Shown here in pieces: positions 32,887-44,953 of a stretch of DNA of 64,000 bases. This stretch comes from Diphasiastrum complanatum (taxonomy: Eukaryota; Streptophyta; Lycopodiopsida; Lycopodiales; Lycopodiaceae), in contig CM055103.1 in the NCBI GenBank assembly GCA_029204225.1, positions 24,750,656 to 24,814,655 on the forward strand, in the 5' to 3' direction. Position 1 is the first letter of the stretch. Each line of letters starts with the position of its first letter. The notes beneath the pieces were generated by a model. That model was not told where the DNA came from. It searched no databases and was given only the letters and a program-made list of their open reading frames with translations. The translations under genes and the position numbers were made by a program.

Positions 32887-35800
32887 GACTGCTTCTAACC
32901 ATAGAAGCTCTCTAAACATAAAAGAATAACATGAACAGTTCTTTTAACTTTCAATGTCCACCTAGAAAATCATTATCCTTAGTTAAACTTTCACATCAAA
33001 CAAGTACTAAGAGATAATCTTTGCATTGGAGTACAACTCAGGTTTGAAAAAGTACACTAAGAGATAAATTTTCCATCTGGATTACATTCACCACAAGTTA
33101 GTAACATCACCTCATGTAAAGCACTTACATGAAACATTGGGTGAAATAACCTAACTTAAGAGATTAAAGTTAAAAAAATAATAAAAATAATTATAATTGC
33201 AGTCTGAAATTATCCACAACTCTAACAGATAATTCATAAGCTTTCAAGTACAAATATCCTTAGAATCCAAATTCTAAGATATGATAATTCATTTAGCTAG
33301 AATCCCTAGGAGAATCATTAAGATATAGAATGATTATACTCAACTCTGAGCACCCCAGCTACTCTTTTGAGTTAAATGCTCATGTTTCTAGCACCAAATG
33401 CAAGAAATTAGCATTCATTCATCTTAATAGACTTTTCTGTCTCCTAAGATAACTGGAGATCCAATCAAATGAAGAATTGCACTCAAGCATTTGCAGACCA
33501 TAAACTATAGCAAAATAACATCCACTAGATAAATTAAATTCTCCACAAATACTTCTGTGAGATCCATAGGTTCTCAAATAAAATACTAGAGTAGAGAGAT
33601 TCAAAACATTGATCTGAATTCTTACTCAAATAATAGATCAAGAATTAATCTACACACTTAAGAATCATTACAATTTTTTATGATCGTCTGACAATACTTA
33701 AGTATCTAATTATGATTCACCAACCATAAATATTTAGATTCATATGATTCGTCAATCATAATTTCTAAAATCCAAATCATACTTAATCATTTATAGGATA
33801 CTGGAGTATATGTCAAACATAACTCAGGAAAAGTAAGAGTCATTCCAAAAATCTTTCTATTAAGAAAATATTGGATTTAGGAATAATTTCAAAACATGAT
33901 TCTTTAACTGAAGTGCAAGATTCAAATTCTATAAACAACTGGTAATTAAAGACTGAACGCATACCAAAATGACAATCATCTTCAACTACGAAAACTTTAG
34001 ATTACAATCCAGAATCACATCTACATAGCCAAAGTCCTGCTGAATATCAATTCAATTATTATTCTTGGATTCATTATGATTTGTTATCCATTTGAGCTCT
34101 CTGGGATACAATCACTAATGAGCTGAGTCTATTCCTTAACTAAGAGATACTCTATCCCAAGAATATTGTATATCCAATGCACATAATTTCAACTGATGAA
34201 CCCAAATGATTCACTAATCATGCGTCTTACAAGCAATATAAATCAAAACCATCAATTTCTGGTGAATCCACATCACACTGATTGTTTTACCAATTAACTT
34301 CATCCTGGAATAATCAATTACTCAAGTTAATTGCTAATGATTTAGAAATCTCAAATGTCTAGGTGAAAAACTAGTATAACACCACATTTAGGTCCCTACC
34401 CAAATCATGTATAAGTTAATCCATAAATCTTTGATACAAAGATTTGTTAACTCTGCAAGTATCTGTCAAAATAATACTTGATCATATGCTTATGTTTGCC
34501 GACTAGGTTAAGTGCATCAAATAACCTTAGTAACTAGGATTACACAGTAGATTCATACAAGATTAATCATGCACATATGTGAATAATCTCTATGAACCAG
34601 TACATAAACACATTTTTATCTGGCAAATTCCTCCAGAACCCACATATGTTACTCACATATGTCACTGAGATCTTGTGACTCAGCTACAAAATATTTAAAT
34701 TTCTCATGAGTAAATAACATATCCGAAAAATCTCTGAGACGAACAAAATTCACTCTCAGTAGTTTTCCAATCCAATTTCTTTTAATAGCATAATTTCTTT
34801 CACTCAAACAACCCCTCTCTGATCCTAGTACTAAAACTAAGATTAGGTTGTTCCAATACAAAACTCTCATACTCAAATTCTGATCAAACTTACTTCTATT
34901 CCAATCAAAATGAAATTAGTAACTTTTGACCTTTTACTGTACTACTTATAGATAATGATTCAAATTCCAAACTTGTTCCAGATTGTCCACACAATCCCTA
35001 GATAATTCCTCTTATTCAAAAAGTCCCAACTAGGCATCTTACTCTGACTCTATCCGAAATGACTTCCAGAAAAAATCTCATTTCTATACCACAATTGGTT
35101 CTTTGTCCAAAACTATGCAACCCATAGATTTCCAAATAGAAATTTATCCCACCACTTCACCCCTCCTTTTAAAGAAATTATAAATTTCCATAAAAGTTAA
35201 CTGGAAAGATGATATATGAAAGTTTCTAAATCCAAGAAAAGTTAGTAATAAGTGCTTCCACTAAAGGATTCATCCTATTACACATAGGTTCTCTCCTTCA
35301 AATATTTTCACTCTGAGTGATAGAAGCTACTATTCCATCGAAATCCATTTATGCAACAGAGATATTCTGAATTTAAGAAATTGAAACAATTTAACCTTAA
35401 AATTTGTCTGAATTTCAAGTCTATTCACACAAGTAGTAATTTATATAACATAACAGTCTTTTAGAAGAATAACTTCATGCTGGAAAGAATCATATAAACA
35501 GTATGATGTCTTATAAAAAATTATTAAAAAGTAAAGGATTAATTAAAAAAACGAGAAGTAGATTGTTTTTTAAAGCAATTGTTGATGGTATGGGACAATA
35601 GTAATTTTGAAAAGGAAATTTTAGGATGTAAAGATCTGATGATCAATGGTGTGTTTTAGTACCTAGTCGTGATATGAGAAAGAAAAAAACCATTTGATAA
35701 AATGTGGGGTATTTTGAAAAATTTTGAGGTTTAATCTAGATCCCAATGTGGTATCTCATTATTTACAAAATCAGAGACCCTCAAATCTATTTTTCATTTT

Positions 35801-38800
35801 TTTAATTAATCTTTTACTTTCTAATAATTTCTTATAAGACATCAAACTGTTTATATGATTCTTTCCAGCATGAAGTTATTCTTCTGAAAGACTGTTATGT
35901 CATATAAATTACTACTTGTGTGAATAGACTTGGAATTCAGATAAATTCTAAGGTTAAATTGTTTTAATTTCTTAAACCTAGAATATCTCTGTTCCAAGTC
36001 TATTCACACAAGTAGTAATTTATATGACATAACAGTCTTTCCAAAGAATAACTTCATGATAGAAAGAATCATATAAACAGTCTGATGTCTTATAAGAAAT
36101 TATTAAAAAATAAAGGATTAATTAAAAAAATGAAAATAGATTTGAGGGCCTCTGACTTTGTAAATAATGAGATACCACATTGGGATCTAGATTAAACCTC
36201 AAAAACTTCCAAAATACCCCACATTTGATCGAATGATTTTCTTCTTTCCCATATCGCAACTAGATACAAAAACACACCATTGATCATCATATCTTTACAG
36301 TCCTAGAATTCTCTTTCCAAAATTACTGATGTCCCATAGCATCAGCTTTTCCTTCCATGAAATTCTTAACCGCCTCATCTAATATTCTAGAGATCCACTG
36401 ATCATCTGGCTGTCCTATAATCACTATAGGATATTATCTCTAGTTTTCAAAATACTGGAGAATCCATTTATTTGAATGACTGGCATGTCTATCAGATGGA
36501 TACCACAAATCCACATCTGATTATGTGACTTAGACAGAAGAATTAACATTGTTCCACATTACATTCTGATCTTTTCTGGTTAATGAATAAGCCTCAAATC
36601 TCCTACTGATGGATCAAATTTAGGGACAAGCTTCTCCCAACTAGCAGATACAATGTAATACACGTATCAAATTCCACTTCTAACATCACAATTGACATCC
36701 AAAATTGCGGATAACAAAATCCTAACTGTGAAATACATTTTCCGATACACTTACTACCTCTGATGTCCACTCTTATTCCCTCTTTAGAATTTTCAATTTC
36801 CTGAAAATCTATTTCAGCTAAGGTACCAAGAAAACGTAATGACATTAGTAAATGTTTAAAAATTAATTACTATAGAAAAAAGTCCAAAACAATTTCATTT
36901 CTTTACTATACCTGGGTTGAATATCTGATATATCAAAAATCATTTACTAGTATGTGAAACAGTACTAGTGTGATCTTTTGAATATAATTCACTATAGAAT
37001 TTTACTGGAAATGAAATCAGTCATGTAATTCCTATTATTACAAATTTTCTCAATAAAATTGGACTATTTTTTTTTTATTATTGATTGGTTTGGCATTTCT
37101 CCGTTAATATTGACAAAACCTATCCAAACATAGAATATGAAATTACGTGAATGGAAATTCCACCAATAGGATTTCAGTAATTCTTGAATTGTATCCTGTC
37201 AGATTTACTGTCTAGATGAAGAATACTATTGCCACTCATTCAATCTAGTCATTTCATATTGTTTGAAGATTTTAACTCAAATTTAACGAGTATCTTGCAC
37301 AAATGTTCACTTGACTGATTTTAAACGATCAACATCGATTAGAAATCTATCAGAAAAGTAACTGATTTCAATTTTTTACCAAATTAAAATTCAACAAAAA
37401 AGAAAAAAACTTAAATTTTAACTTTCAATCTGGGAGTTCCCAATTCCAAAAGTTAAAAAAAAAAAATGACAACACAGTAAAAACTGTCGGCAATTTATTG
37501 CGGTTCTTTCTGTCAATTTTAACTTATCTATCACCGAGAAATAATTTAGACTTATTAAAAACATTGTGATCAATTCTGACTGATAAACTCAGTTTAATCA
37601 ATTCACTAATCTAAACTGATTTCATAGATAACGACAAAATGACCAAAAGTTTGATTTTTTTGGAAAACTCAAATTTTGTTTTATTTTACGTAATTCAAAA
37701 ATTCTGACGAAAATACTGTTAGTACAAAAGGCAATCGAAATTGAAAAAATCGAAACATTGTTCGATTCCTAATATTACTAACCAAATGTCAAACTGGCAT
37801 GCAAAGCACACTACATCAGTCACAAACGTCATTACGAAATTTTTTTACGTAAACTTCAATTTTACGAAATTTGTCAGCCATTAACACTGATTTGTGACCC
37901 AATTGTCATAGCACATGCGTACGACCACTCAAATCAATTGTAAATCCCTCATGCATGTCAAAATCACTCTGAGAATCAGCATGCAACTAATCCATGCAAG
38001 CACAGTACTACAAATTAGAGAAATGACCAGCATGCAATCAGAACAATTTCAAATTTTGCAAATTTTACTCACAAAACTACAAAACTTCATAGCTTTGGCT
38101 ACAGGACACCAAATTGGGTGCTGTAAAGCTCAGTACAGAGGGAGACCAATTGAACAAGATGCTTGCCACATCAGCTTGCTACCTAGGCTTCACACGTGCG
38201 AGATTAGAGTCTCAAAAAAATTTGTAGTAGGGCGCACTTCCACAAGAAAAAATCATGCAAAAACATGCAAACACCCATTCTAGCCCAAAATTGATGCTAC
38301 CAATAGTCTTAAACAACCAATTAGACTTCCATGAAGCATTCATACTGATCCTAAGATGCAGTATAGGCTGAGAACGAAGATTTCTAGATTTCTAGATTTG
38401 TAGAAGTCAAAATAGCTTTAAACTTGATGGAGATGGTGCATAAGCCACCGGCCATCAATTCATAGGTCTGATAGCTTGCTGGGAAGGTAAAAAGGAATGC
38501 TAATCATGCTGTAATTAATTCCAGAATGATCTCCTTATGGATTTGGAGAGATCCATCCCCCAAAAATCACCAAAAATGGTCATTTTTTGAACTTTTTTGA
38601 CTTCCTACAAATTCAATTGCTAGAATTCTTGGTTCTAACTTTAGGGAAAGCTTCAAAAGACTTTGGTCCACCTCTTTACAAGATCTACATGGTGTTTTAC
38701 AGCCACCTATTATCCAACTTTATGAAAAAAAACAAGCAAAAATGATGATTTTTGGCTATTTTCCGGTTTTTTCATCACAATAAAGTGGAAATTCATGACA

Positions 38801-39270
38801 TACAACTCTTTCTCTAACACATGCAAACCAATTTACAGAATTACAACCATCTAATTGGTCTGATCCTGCTAAATTTTGGTTCTTACTATCTATTTTGTGC
38901 CAAAAAGCATGAAAAACCAAGCAATTTTGACCCAAACATAGCCTAGAATCATAAAACATTGGAGAGAACCGGCATGCATCATTAATTAACTCTAAAACGA
39001 AAGTATACTTGCTGGAAAATTCAGATCTACCAAATATTTGATCTACACAAGAAAAAGCTCAAAAAAGCATCACAAATTGGCCTTCAAGGAAAATTCTCCA
39101 TAAAACCACAAAGAATCCCAAGAGTAATGGATCTTAGCAACATGCAAATTAAAACTGGGATAGTACACCCACTTGCACACTTGCTATCCACCTTGGAAGA
39201 GAATTCCCATGGATCCAATCCAAAATTTCGACGAAAGGTAGCCCTTCTCCATGTTCTCCAATTTTCGTAA
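32887..39270 (-). mobile_element. LARD-like LTR element, coding-poor internal region
   Basis: More than 6 kb without any gag or pol motif on either strand separates the polypurine tract at 32873 from about 39270. The part 37330-39270 is the inverse of 62170-63990, where it directly follows a primer-binding site, so the two places are copies of one repeat family in opposite orientation. The only coding-like piece is near the 5' end (minus strand, about 39270-39180: LTKIGEHGEGLPFVEILDWI), which corresponds to LTKTGELGEVLFFVKIWDWI at 62161-62222. A long non-coding interior with LTR, PBS and PPT is the definition of a large retrotransposon derivative. The element's own 5' LTR and PBS are not present at 39.3 kb, so it is 5' truncated or interrupted there. 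Confidence 0.6.
35356..36351. repeat. Nested direct/inverted repeat (A, inverted BA, AB)
   Basis: Segment A (35356-35545, containing AAGTCTATTCACACAAGTAG) recurs inverted at about 35790-35992 and again direct from 35996. Segment B (36120-36351, containing CACATTGGGATCTAGATTAA) recurs inverted at about 35582-35790. The two outer inverted arms, about 350-400 bases each, meet near 35994 with almost no spacer, forming a large near-perfect palindrome inside the LARD-like interior. Confidence 0.75.
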
Positions 39271-39400
39271 GCAGATTCTCCACTTCGGCACGGCGCCTAC
39301 GCCACCTCCTCTTTGCAAAAATTTCGAAGTGAGTGATCGTTCAAACAAACAAAGATCAGTAATGTGAACCTCAAAAGCAGTACTAGACACTGTCTAGTGT

Positions 39401-39970
39401 GATATATTCTTGGTATCCATTGATCTTTTGTATTTTTTTTATTGCAAATATTGATTGCATCAATGGTTCCTCTTGGCCTCTGATTATGTGTAGCCATTAC
39501 TCCAAAATATGTCTACGCAGACTGAGAACGGAGAGAATGAATAAAATGAGAGGTATACCTATGAATGACAATCCAAAATATGTCTATGGAAGCTAAAAAC
39601 AGAGAGAATGAAGAGAATGAGATGTATACCTAAGAATGACAAGAAGTTTCAAAACTACAAGGACTAGTTAACTACAGTTTATGAATATTGACGTCAAATC
39701 AACCTCAAGAGTACAATTATGGGCAACAAAAGAGTATTCGGACAATAACTGTGGTCCAATCACAAACGTTTGTTCTGCCCGGCGGGATTTTTGAAAATTA
39801 AAAAAAAATTGGCCGGGAAAGGCAAAAACAATTTCCGTCCGTCAACCACTGTTACAGTTCGTCACATATGGACATCATTGATGGGGACACATAAGCGTTG
39901 AAAGCGTGCGAAGTCAAAAAAAAAGCATCTTGACAAAGGGCCCATTTTGAGTTCTAAAATCCTCTAATGC
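39401..39970. repeat. Dispersed transposon block, copy in unit 1
   Basis: Homologue of 21996-22544. It carries the minus-strand first exon MATHNQRPRGTIDAINICNK with DQWIPRIYH, then its presumed upstream promoter region. It starts right after the palindrome CTAGACACTGTCTAG (about 39383), where the homology to the 22-kb copy begins abruptly. Confidence 0.85.
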
Positions 39971-40589
39971 TTGGGGAGCGAGTTAGTAATAAGTGTAGAA
40001 AGCATCTAAACTAGCAAGTAAGCATAGTTAGGAACCTATATTTGTGTTCTAACCCTTCTTGATAGGCGAAGGGCTGCTCACCATAGAACCTACACACCCT
40101 ACACCTATTCTAAAAACTCTAGTGGATCTCAACGGGACCCTCACACTCTCACAAAAAAAGATTGACTAGAATCAATTTAAGCTTCATACAACTTTCTTGC
40201 CAATTCTACACACAAAATGAGGATTTTTTACTTTTACAAACACTCAAAATATCTCCTCTTCCCCCAAAGCTATGATCTTATGCATGAAAAAACGTTGTTT
40301 TGAAACCTGAATGACGGATCAAAACAATGGATTTCATGATCCAAACAAAAGTTGCCATTAGATTTAAAATCCTTGTAGCTTTGTCCACGCCTAGCACAAT
40401 AAAAATCACCAAAATCTCAATGCATGCTAATTTGGGACTACCTCAAAGAAATGGCCTCTTCTTTGGTCGTGCACACTTCCAGACATGTGAGTAAGACACC
40501 TAAGTCTCAAAAACCATGATTGATCCCAAATTTCCAATGCTACCACTTGTTATAATTTTAATCAAACTATGATTTGCATTTTTTCATAA

Positions 40590-41423
40590 TTTCACTCAAG
40601 CTGGCAACAAGTAGGTGTGCATAACGTCTTCTTTGAAGCCTGTAATGCTAGTATTGAAAATGCCATTTGGTAAGTAAAGATTTTAACATTTGCATTTGTG
40701 ATTCAACTTTACTTTTCAAACAAGAGTTTGTGTTTATATATTATTGTAACTAATGTTCTCAAATGTTTGCAGGTACAAACAAGATGTCAAAAAAATTTTG
40801 GTGGTGCTCGCCTCTACACTAAAATAGAATATCTATCCATTAGCTATTTTGCGACTAATGGAAAGAGGTCAATGCTGCATTACAACAATATTAGAAGTAC
40901 AAATTTCAAAATCATTTTGAATATTTGACAATGAAAAACAAGTTGAAGGATCCGATGATGGGTTATGTGGCTTGTCTGAACCAAAAGACACAACAACTTG
41001 TAAAATAAGTTGATTGAAATGTTTTCACACCCATCAGATTAGGTTTTATATCTATTTAGTGGTAGTGGCACCACTAGTGCATGTGTTGTCCAAAAGGAAA
41101 GACATGTCATAGCAGAAGAATTAGACTTTAGTTTAGTAAATTTCATAATAATGCAACTGAATGGAATATCAGTATTGTCGGATGATGAACTTCAAGAACT
41201 CGAGAAATTCGGGCCCTTTGAACATGGTGTTTCTCCTCTTTGCAATGAGCCTCAGCCACTTACTAGTGGAGTAGGTGATGAGGGTGACTTAGCAGAGGTT
41301 GTGTAGGAGGAGGACAATGTTACTGTAGATGCAGTTGCCACAAAAGACACAAACATTGGCAAACTAGCTACTTCTGATCCCAATGATGTAGTCGAAATTT
41401 TTTTTATTGTAACTCAAACATGA
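40590..41423 (+). pseudogene. N4/N6-type DNA methyltransferase relic (C-terminal part), unit 1
   Basis: A first piece, SWQQVGVHNVFFEACNASIE then NAIW, is split by a GT..AG intron (40670-40772) from YKQDVKKILVVLAS; the codon for W is completed by the splice. After a degenerate 200 bases, the frame NKLIEMFSHPSD-stop-VLYLFSGSGTTSACVVQKER then HVIAEELDFSLVNFI appears at about 41000-41160. FSGSGTT preceded by HPSD fits the S-adenosylmethionine motif FxGxGT of pfam N6_N4_Mtase proteins, in its C-terminal (permuted) position, and HVIAEEL fits the following acidic motif. An acidic tail (SDDELQELEKFG) follows to a stop at 41304. The stops at about 40994 and 41040 make it a relic. Nuclear plant genes rarely carry this class; a transposon or organelle/bacterial source is likely. 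The target-recognition and DPPY-type catalytic motifs were not found. Confidence 0.5.
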
Positions 41424-43600
41424 TTATTGAAATGGTTTGTACATATATTATTGACTCTTTTGAAAAATGAATGTCTATGTTTCTTGTCTATATTATTTTC
41501 TTTTATGAAAAATGATTTTAGAATATTTTTGGGTTTTTTTAACATGATTGGCAATGTAAAATATTGAAGTATCGAGTCTTATTTAAATCTTACATTTTGT
41601 ACTATTCTTTGAAATGCTAAAATTGTAAGATTAATTTTACTGAAAAGTGATCTCATATCAATTCATCCACAAGCAAAAATTTAATACTTTAACGAGTTTG
41701 TCAAACTTTAATACTTTTACAAGTGGAATGAATTCTTGTTGAGCAAATAAATCGCTAGATGATTCACTAGACAATGGCTTTCAATGGCCAATGAATTCAA
41801 ACCTATTGAGGTTGTTTCTTTTAATTGTTCTATTCTACATCTTGTAATCAATCTTTTAGAAGTGGTATGTGGTGAGCAACATGATATGCATTTGAGTGCT
41901 TGAAAGAGTAGAAAGATTATTCATGTGTCCAAGTTATGTTGGTGCTTGAACTTAAACAGGATTGTTATTGATAGTCTGATTGTTCTTTAAGTAGCCAAAC
42001 CAAGAATGTCATCCTTCTAGATTGCTAAGGTACTATTATCATTTTGAATTGATATAGCTTCAAAACAATCCATGTTCATTGGATGCACACACGTTCTACT
42101 AATGCATTTCTTGATGAACATGACCTTGGAATCCTACGAGTTGATCTGAAGGAACAACAAAACCCAACCATGATAGATGATTTGAATGTCTACTTTCTAG
42201 ATGTGTTAACTTTTAATTTTACTCTGACAATGACAAATCACTTGAGGAAATTAACCTACTATTTTCTAAAACATAACATTACAGTGTAAAATTCCAACAT
42301 ATGTTTTAAGATACGTGTTTTATTCTTTTTTTAGAAGTCTGTTCTGTATGTTTCTTGACCTTTTAAATTGTATGTTTCTTTGTGCAAAGTGACTTGACTT
42401 AGATCGTAGATTATGTACACAAGCATGCATGTGCAATTGAGTTGACCATAGAGATATTCAAAAGGTCATGATATGAATGATCAAGAGCATCTTTGTCTTG
42501 CTTATTAAAAAATAAAAAAGATGAAAGTTTTGCAATTTTAAAGGATTAAAACATACACATTTCAACTCATACTCACCTAGAAGAGGCATGACATCTTGGA
42601 GATAATCATCACAATAGCTAATATTGCAACAAAGCTAAAACTTCGAAAGGCCTCTTCCACAAGTACTCAAGGTGGATAAGAGTTGAAATTGTGGCCACAA
42701 AGGCACATGCTCCAGTCTAAGTTATTGAGAGAGTGATTGGAGCCTTGTGGTCCTCATTATTATTTGATGTACGATGCACATATTGTGGATGCAATATCTA
42801 GACAAAAATTATAACCGATTTGGTTTGAGGAAATGTCTCGTGAAAGTGTGGTTGTTGTGTCCCTGAAGATGCGAGATTGAATAGTGGGCCAATTTTTGTG
42901 AACCCTTACCTAGGAGTCTTTTGCTCCAATATTGGCTTGAAGCTAGGTGGATGACCACTGTCTTGTGCATATTAAAGGTAGTGCTCTCAATCAACATTGC
43001 CCACAAAAATGGCCATACTAAATTGGAAAAACATCAAATTGGGAGTTTATAGTTGCACTCAGAATACAAAGTTGGTTTGTCGATGGGAATGACTTGCAAA
43101 CCTCTTGCCACTATGTTGTATGATCATATGCCCCAAAGTGCACTAAAATCTCATGGCATCCACTCATATCATGGAGCGAGTCCAATCTCTCAACACTAGA
43201 ACTAAGCATGTGTTTTTTCCTCCGTTTATGAGTAAGGATGGTCCCTTTTTGCTCTGACTCTCTCAAGTAAGGAGCACCCTTGGACAGGGGCAATCTTGTC
43301 ACCATAATAGTGAGGGTTGTGTTTATGGTCATTCAAACTAAAATGGAGTAGATAAGAAGTGGATCAACACATTCTCAACAAGACAACCTGTGCCATGCCC
43401 TCATCTAGAGGTGACGAAAACTTTGAGAACGACAAACACATGATATGCGAAGAGTCCACCACCACCCTTGCACCACATTGCCATGTAACATGCAATCAAG
43501 AATACATTGATATGATCGGAATTCCCTTGAATGAGGGTAGGGCTAGACCTTTTCTAATTCCTCCTATTTCAATTTGGGAAGCAATAACTAGAAAAACTTG
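41424..43600. other. No recognised gene between methyltransferase relic and SGAT promoter (also 49616-51792)
   Basis: Small frames (42083-42289 plus, 42809-43006 minus, 43359-43616 plus) have no family signature. They are preserved in both tandem units simply because the units are young. One frame from 43359, of 85 residues, is rich in His/Cys near its middle but unconvincing as a gene. The region may contain upstream regulatory DNA of SGAT. Confidence 0.35.
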
Positions 43601-43621
43601 GAAGGATATAGTCTGATGGTG

Positions 43622-43673
43622 CCACGTGGAACAACTGCAGCACCTCTCATCTGCAATACTATCTGCCACGTGG
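43622..43673 (+). promoter_or_regulatory. Paired G-boxes upstream of truncated SGAT copy
   Basis: GCCACGTGG at 43621 and GCCACGTGGC at 43665 each contain the CACGTG core (43623-43628 and 43667-43672), 44 bases apart. Paired G-boxes are typical of light-regulated plant promoters and suit a photorespiration gene. They lie about 400 bases before the start codon. Confidence 0.65.
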
Positions 43674-44068
43674 CATGAGTTCCCCTCTCTCCACCCCTCA
43701 ATTTTTTTTTAATAATCACCCCTTAAAATTCTCTTTAGCTCCCCCCCCCCCCCCCCTTCTAGACTTAGTCTTTGATGTTTCCTCATCATTCCTAGTGGGA
43801 GATTGTATGGCAGATGAGCCATCCAGAGAGCACTTTCAATCCCAAATGAGAAAGCCAAATTCATAGTTTTCTCACAGGTAAGATGCACTAGGCTTCGTCA
43901 ACACTGGATAGGTGACAGTTTTGTGTTGTTGGGTAGGATAAAAGTGGTGCTTTGAATGGATTGTGTTGTGTTTTTTTGATGTGGGTTTTTTAGTTTCTGA
44001 TAGTGTGCTGCAGATCCGAACGATCCTCAGAGTTAATCTGAAAGTTCACACTAGTAGGAGAAGAAGAG

Positions 44069-44953
44069 ATGGAGTACTATCCAGGTCCAGGCAGGAATCA
44101 TCTCTTTGTTCCAGGTCCAACCAATATTCCTGAGAAGGTGCAACAAGCATTTAACAGGGGAAATGAAGACCACCGCTCCCCTGCCTTTCCCAAGCTCTCC
44201 AAATCAGTGATTGATGATGTCAAGCGCATCTTCAAGACCAGAACGTCGACGTCCTTCATCTTTCCCTCGACAGGTATACAAATAATTTGCTTTTGCTTTC
44301 TTTGTTTTCTTTCTATCCATCTCTTTACAAGCATAGCAGACACAGTGGCAACAACCTGTGTTTTGGGTTCATATGATTGAGTAAGAAATTAATCTGATAT
44401 CCTTGCAAATTTTAGTGGCAATTGATGCAGCTTCTCTGGCTTCGATAGCTCTTGTTGGCAATGCCTGGTTGATGTGTCTGTTGCAGGAACTGGAGCTTGG
44501 GAAAGTGCACTGACAAACACCTTATCTCCTGGAGATAGAATCATTTCTTTTCGGCTTGGGCAGTTCAGCCTTCTCTGGATTGACCAGATGCAGCGTCTCA
44601 ATTTCAACGTGGATGTGGTGGACTGTGAATGGGGAGCTGGAGCTGACCTGGGTGCGCTCAAGTCCAAACTAGCTTCAGATAATTCACACTCTATCAAAGC
44701 AGTGTGCATTGTCCATAACGAGACTTCAACTGGAGTAACCAACGACATCAGTGCAGTGAGAGCAATTCTAGGTCCATTTCTCAAAGCCATTGCAATCCAT
44801 TCTTCTCATGATTAGCTACCCGTCTTCCTAACACATACATGTTTGCCTTTGGCTTTTGTTTCAGATTCATATTGTCATCCTGCACTGCTCCTGGTGGATA
44901 ACAAAATTGCGGATAACACTGTGAAATACATTTTCCGATACACTTACTACCTC
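44069..44953 (+). pseudogene. AGT1: Truncated serine:glyoxylate aminotransferase copy (5' half)
   Basis: Exons 44069-44273 and 44487-44771, plus the first 35 bases of exon 3 (44865-44899), match the intact gene downstream with no coding difference seen. Residues 1-175 are retained, up to LLLVD, where Asp175 is the expected partner of the PLP pyridine nitrogen. At 44900 the sequence switches to LARD-like DNA, adding 18 foreign residues (NKIADNTVKYIFRYTYYL) before TGA at 44951-44953. The Schiff-base lysine (Lys201 in the intact copy), the C-terminal domain and the SRI targeting signal are all lost, so no aminotransferase activity is expected. The promoter, 5' UTR and splice sites are intact, so a short transcript could be made; it would contain a normal stop but no SGAT 3' UTR. 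Confidence 0.93.

Larger units (their letters stand above)
36709..44899. repeat. 8.19-kb tandem duplication, unit 1
   Basis: Unit 1 of a direct tandem duplication. Unit 2 repeats it with an offset of 8192-8193. Noticed differences are substitutions at 37297 (G/A), 37697 (A/G), 42586 (G/A) and 43950 (C/T), an A-run at 37445 (12 versus 11) and a C-run at 43741 (16 versus 17). Unit 1 begins inside the LARD-like element and ends inside SGAT exon 3. Confidence 0.97.

Noticed and set aside
43675-43866. 63-residue frame across the C-run before SGAT copy 1
   Set aside because: Disrupted in unit 2 by a single C insertion and encodes a poly-Pro stretch from the C-run. Only its last 20 codons (the possible uORF) are common to both units.
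44389-44790. Minus-strand 133-residue frames over SGAT exon 2 (also 52582-52983)
   Set aside because: Antisense to a confirmed exon, with no family signature, and present twice only because of the duplication.
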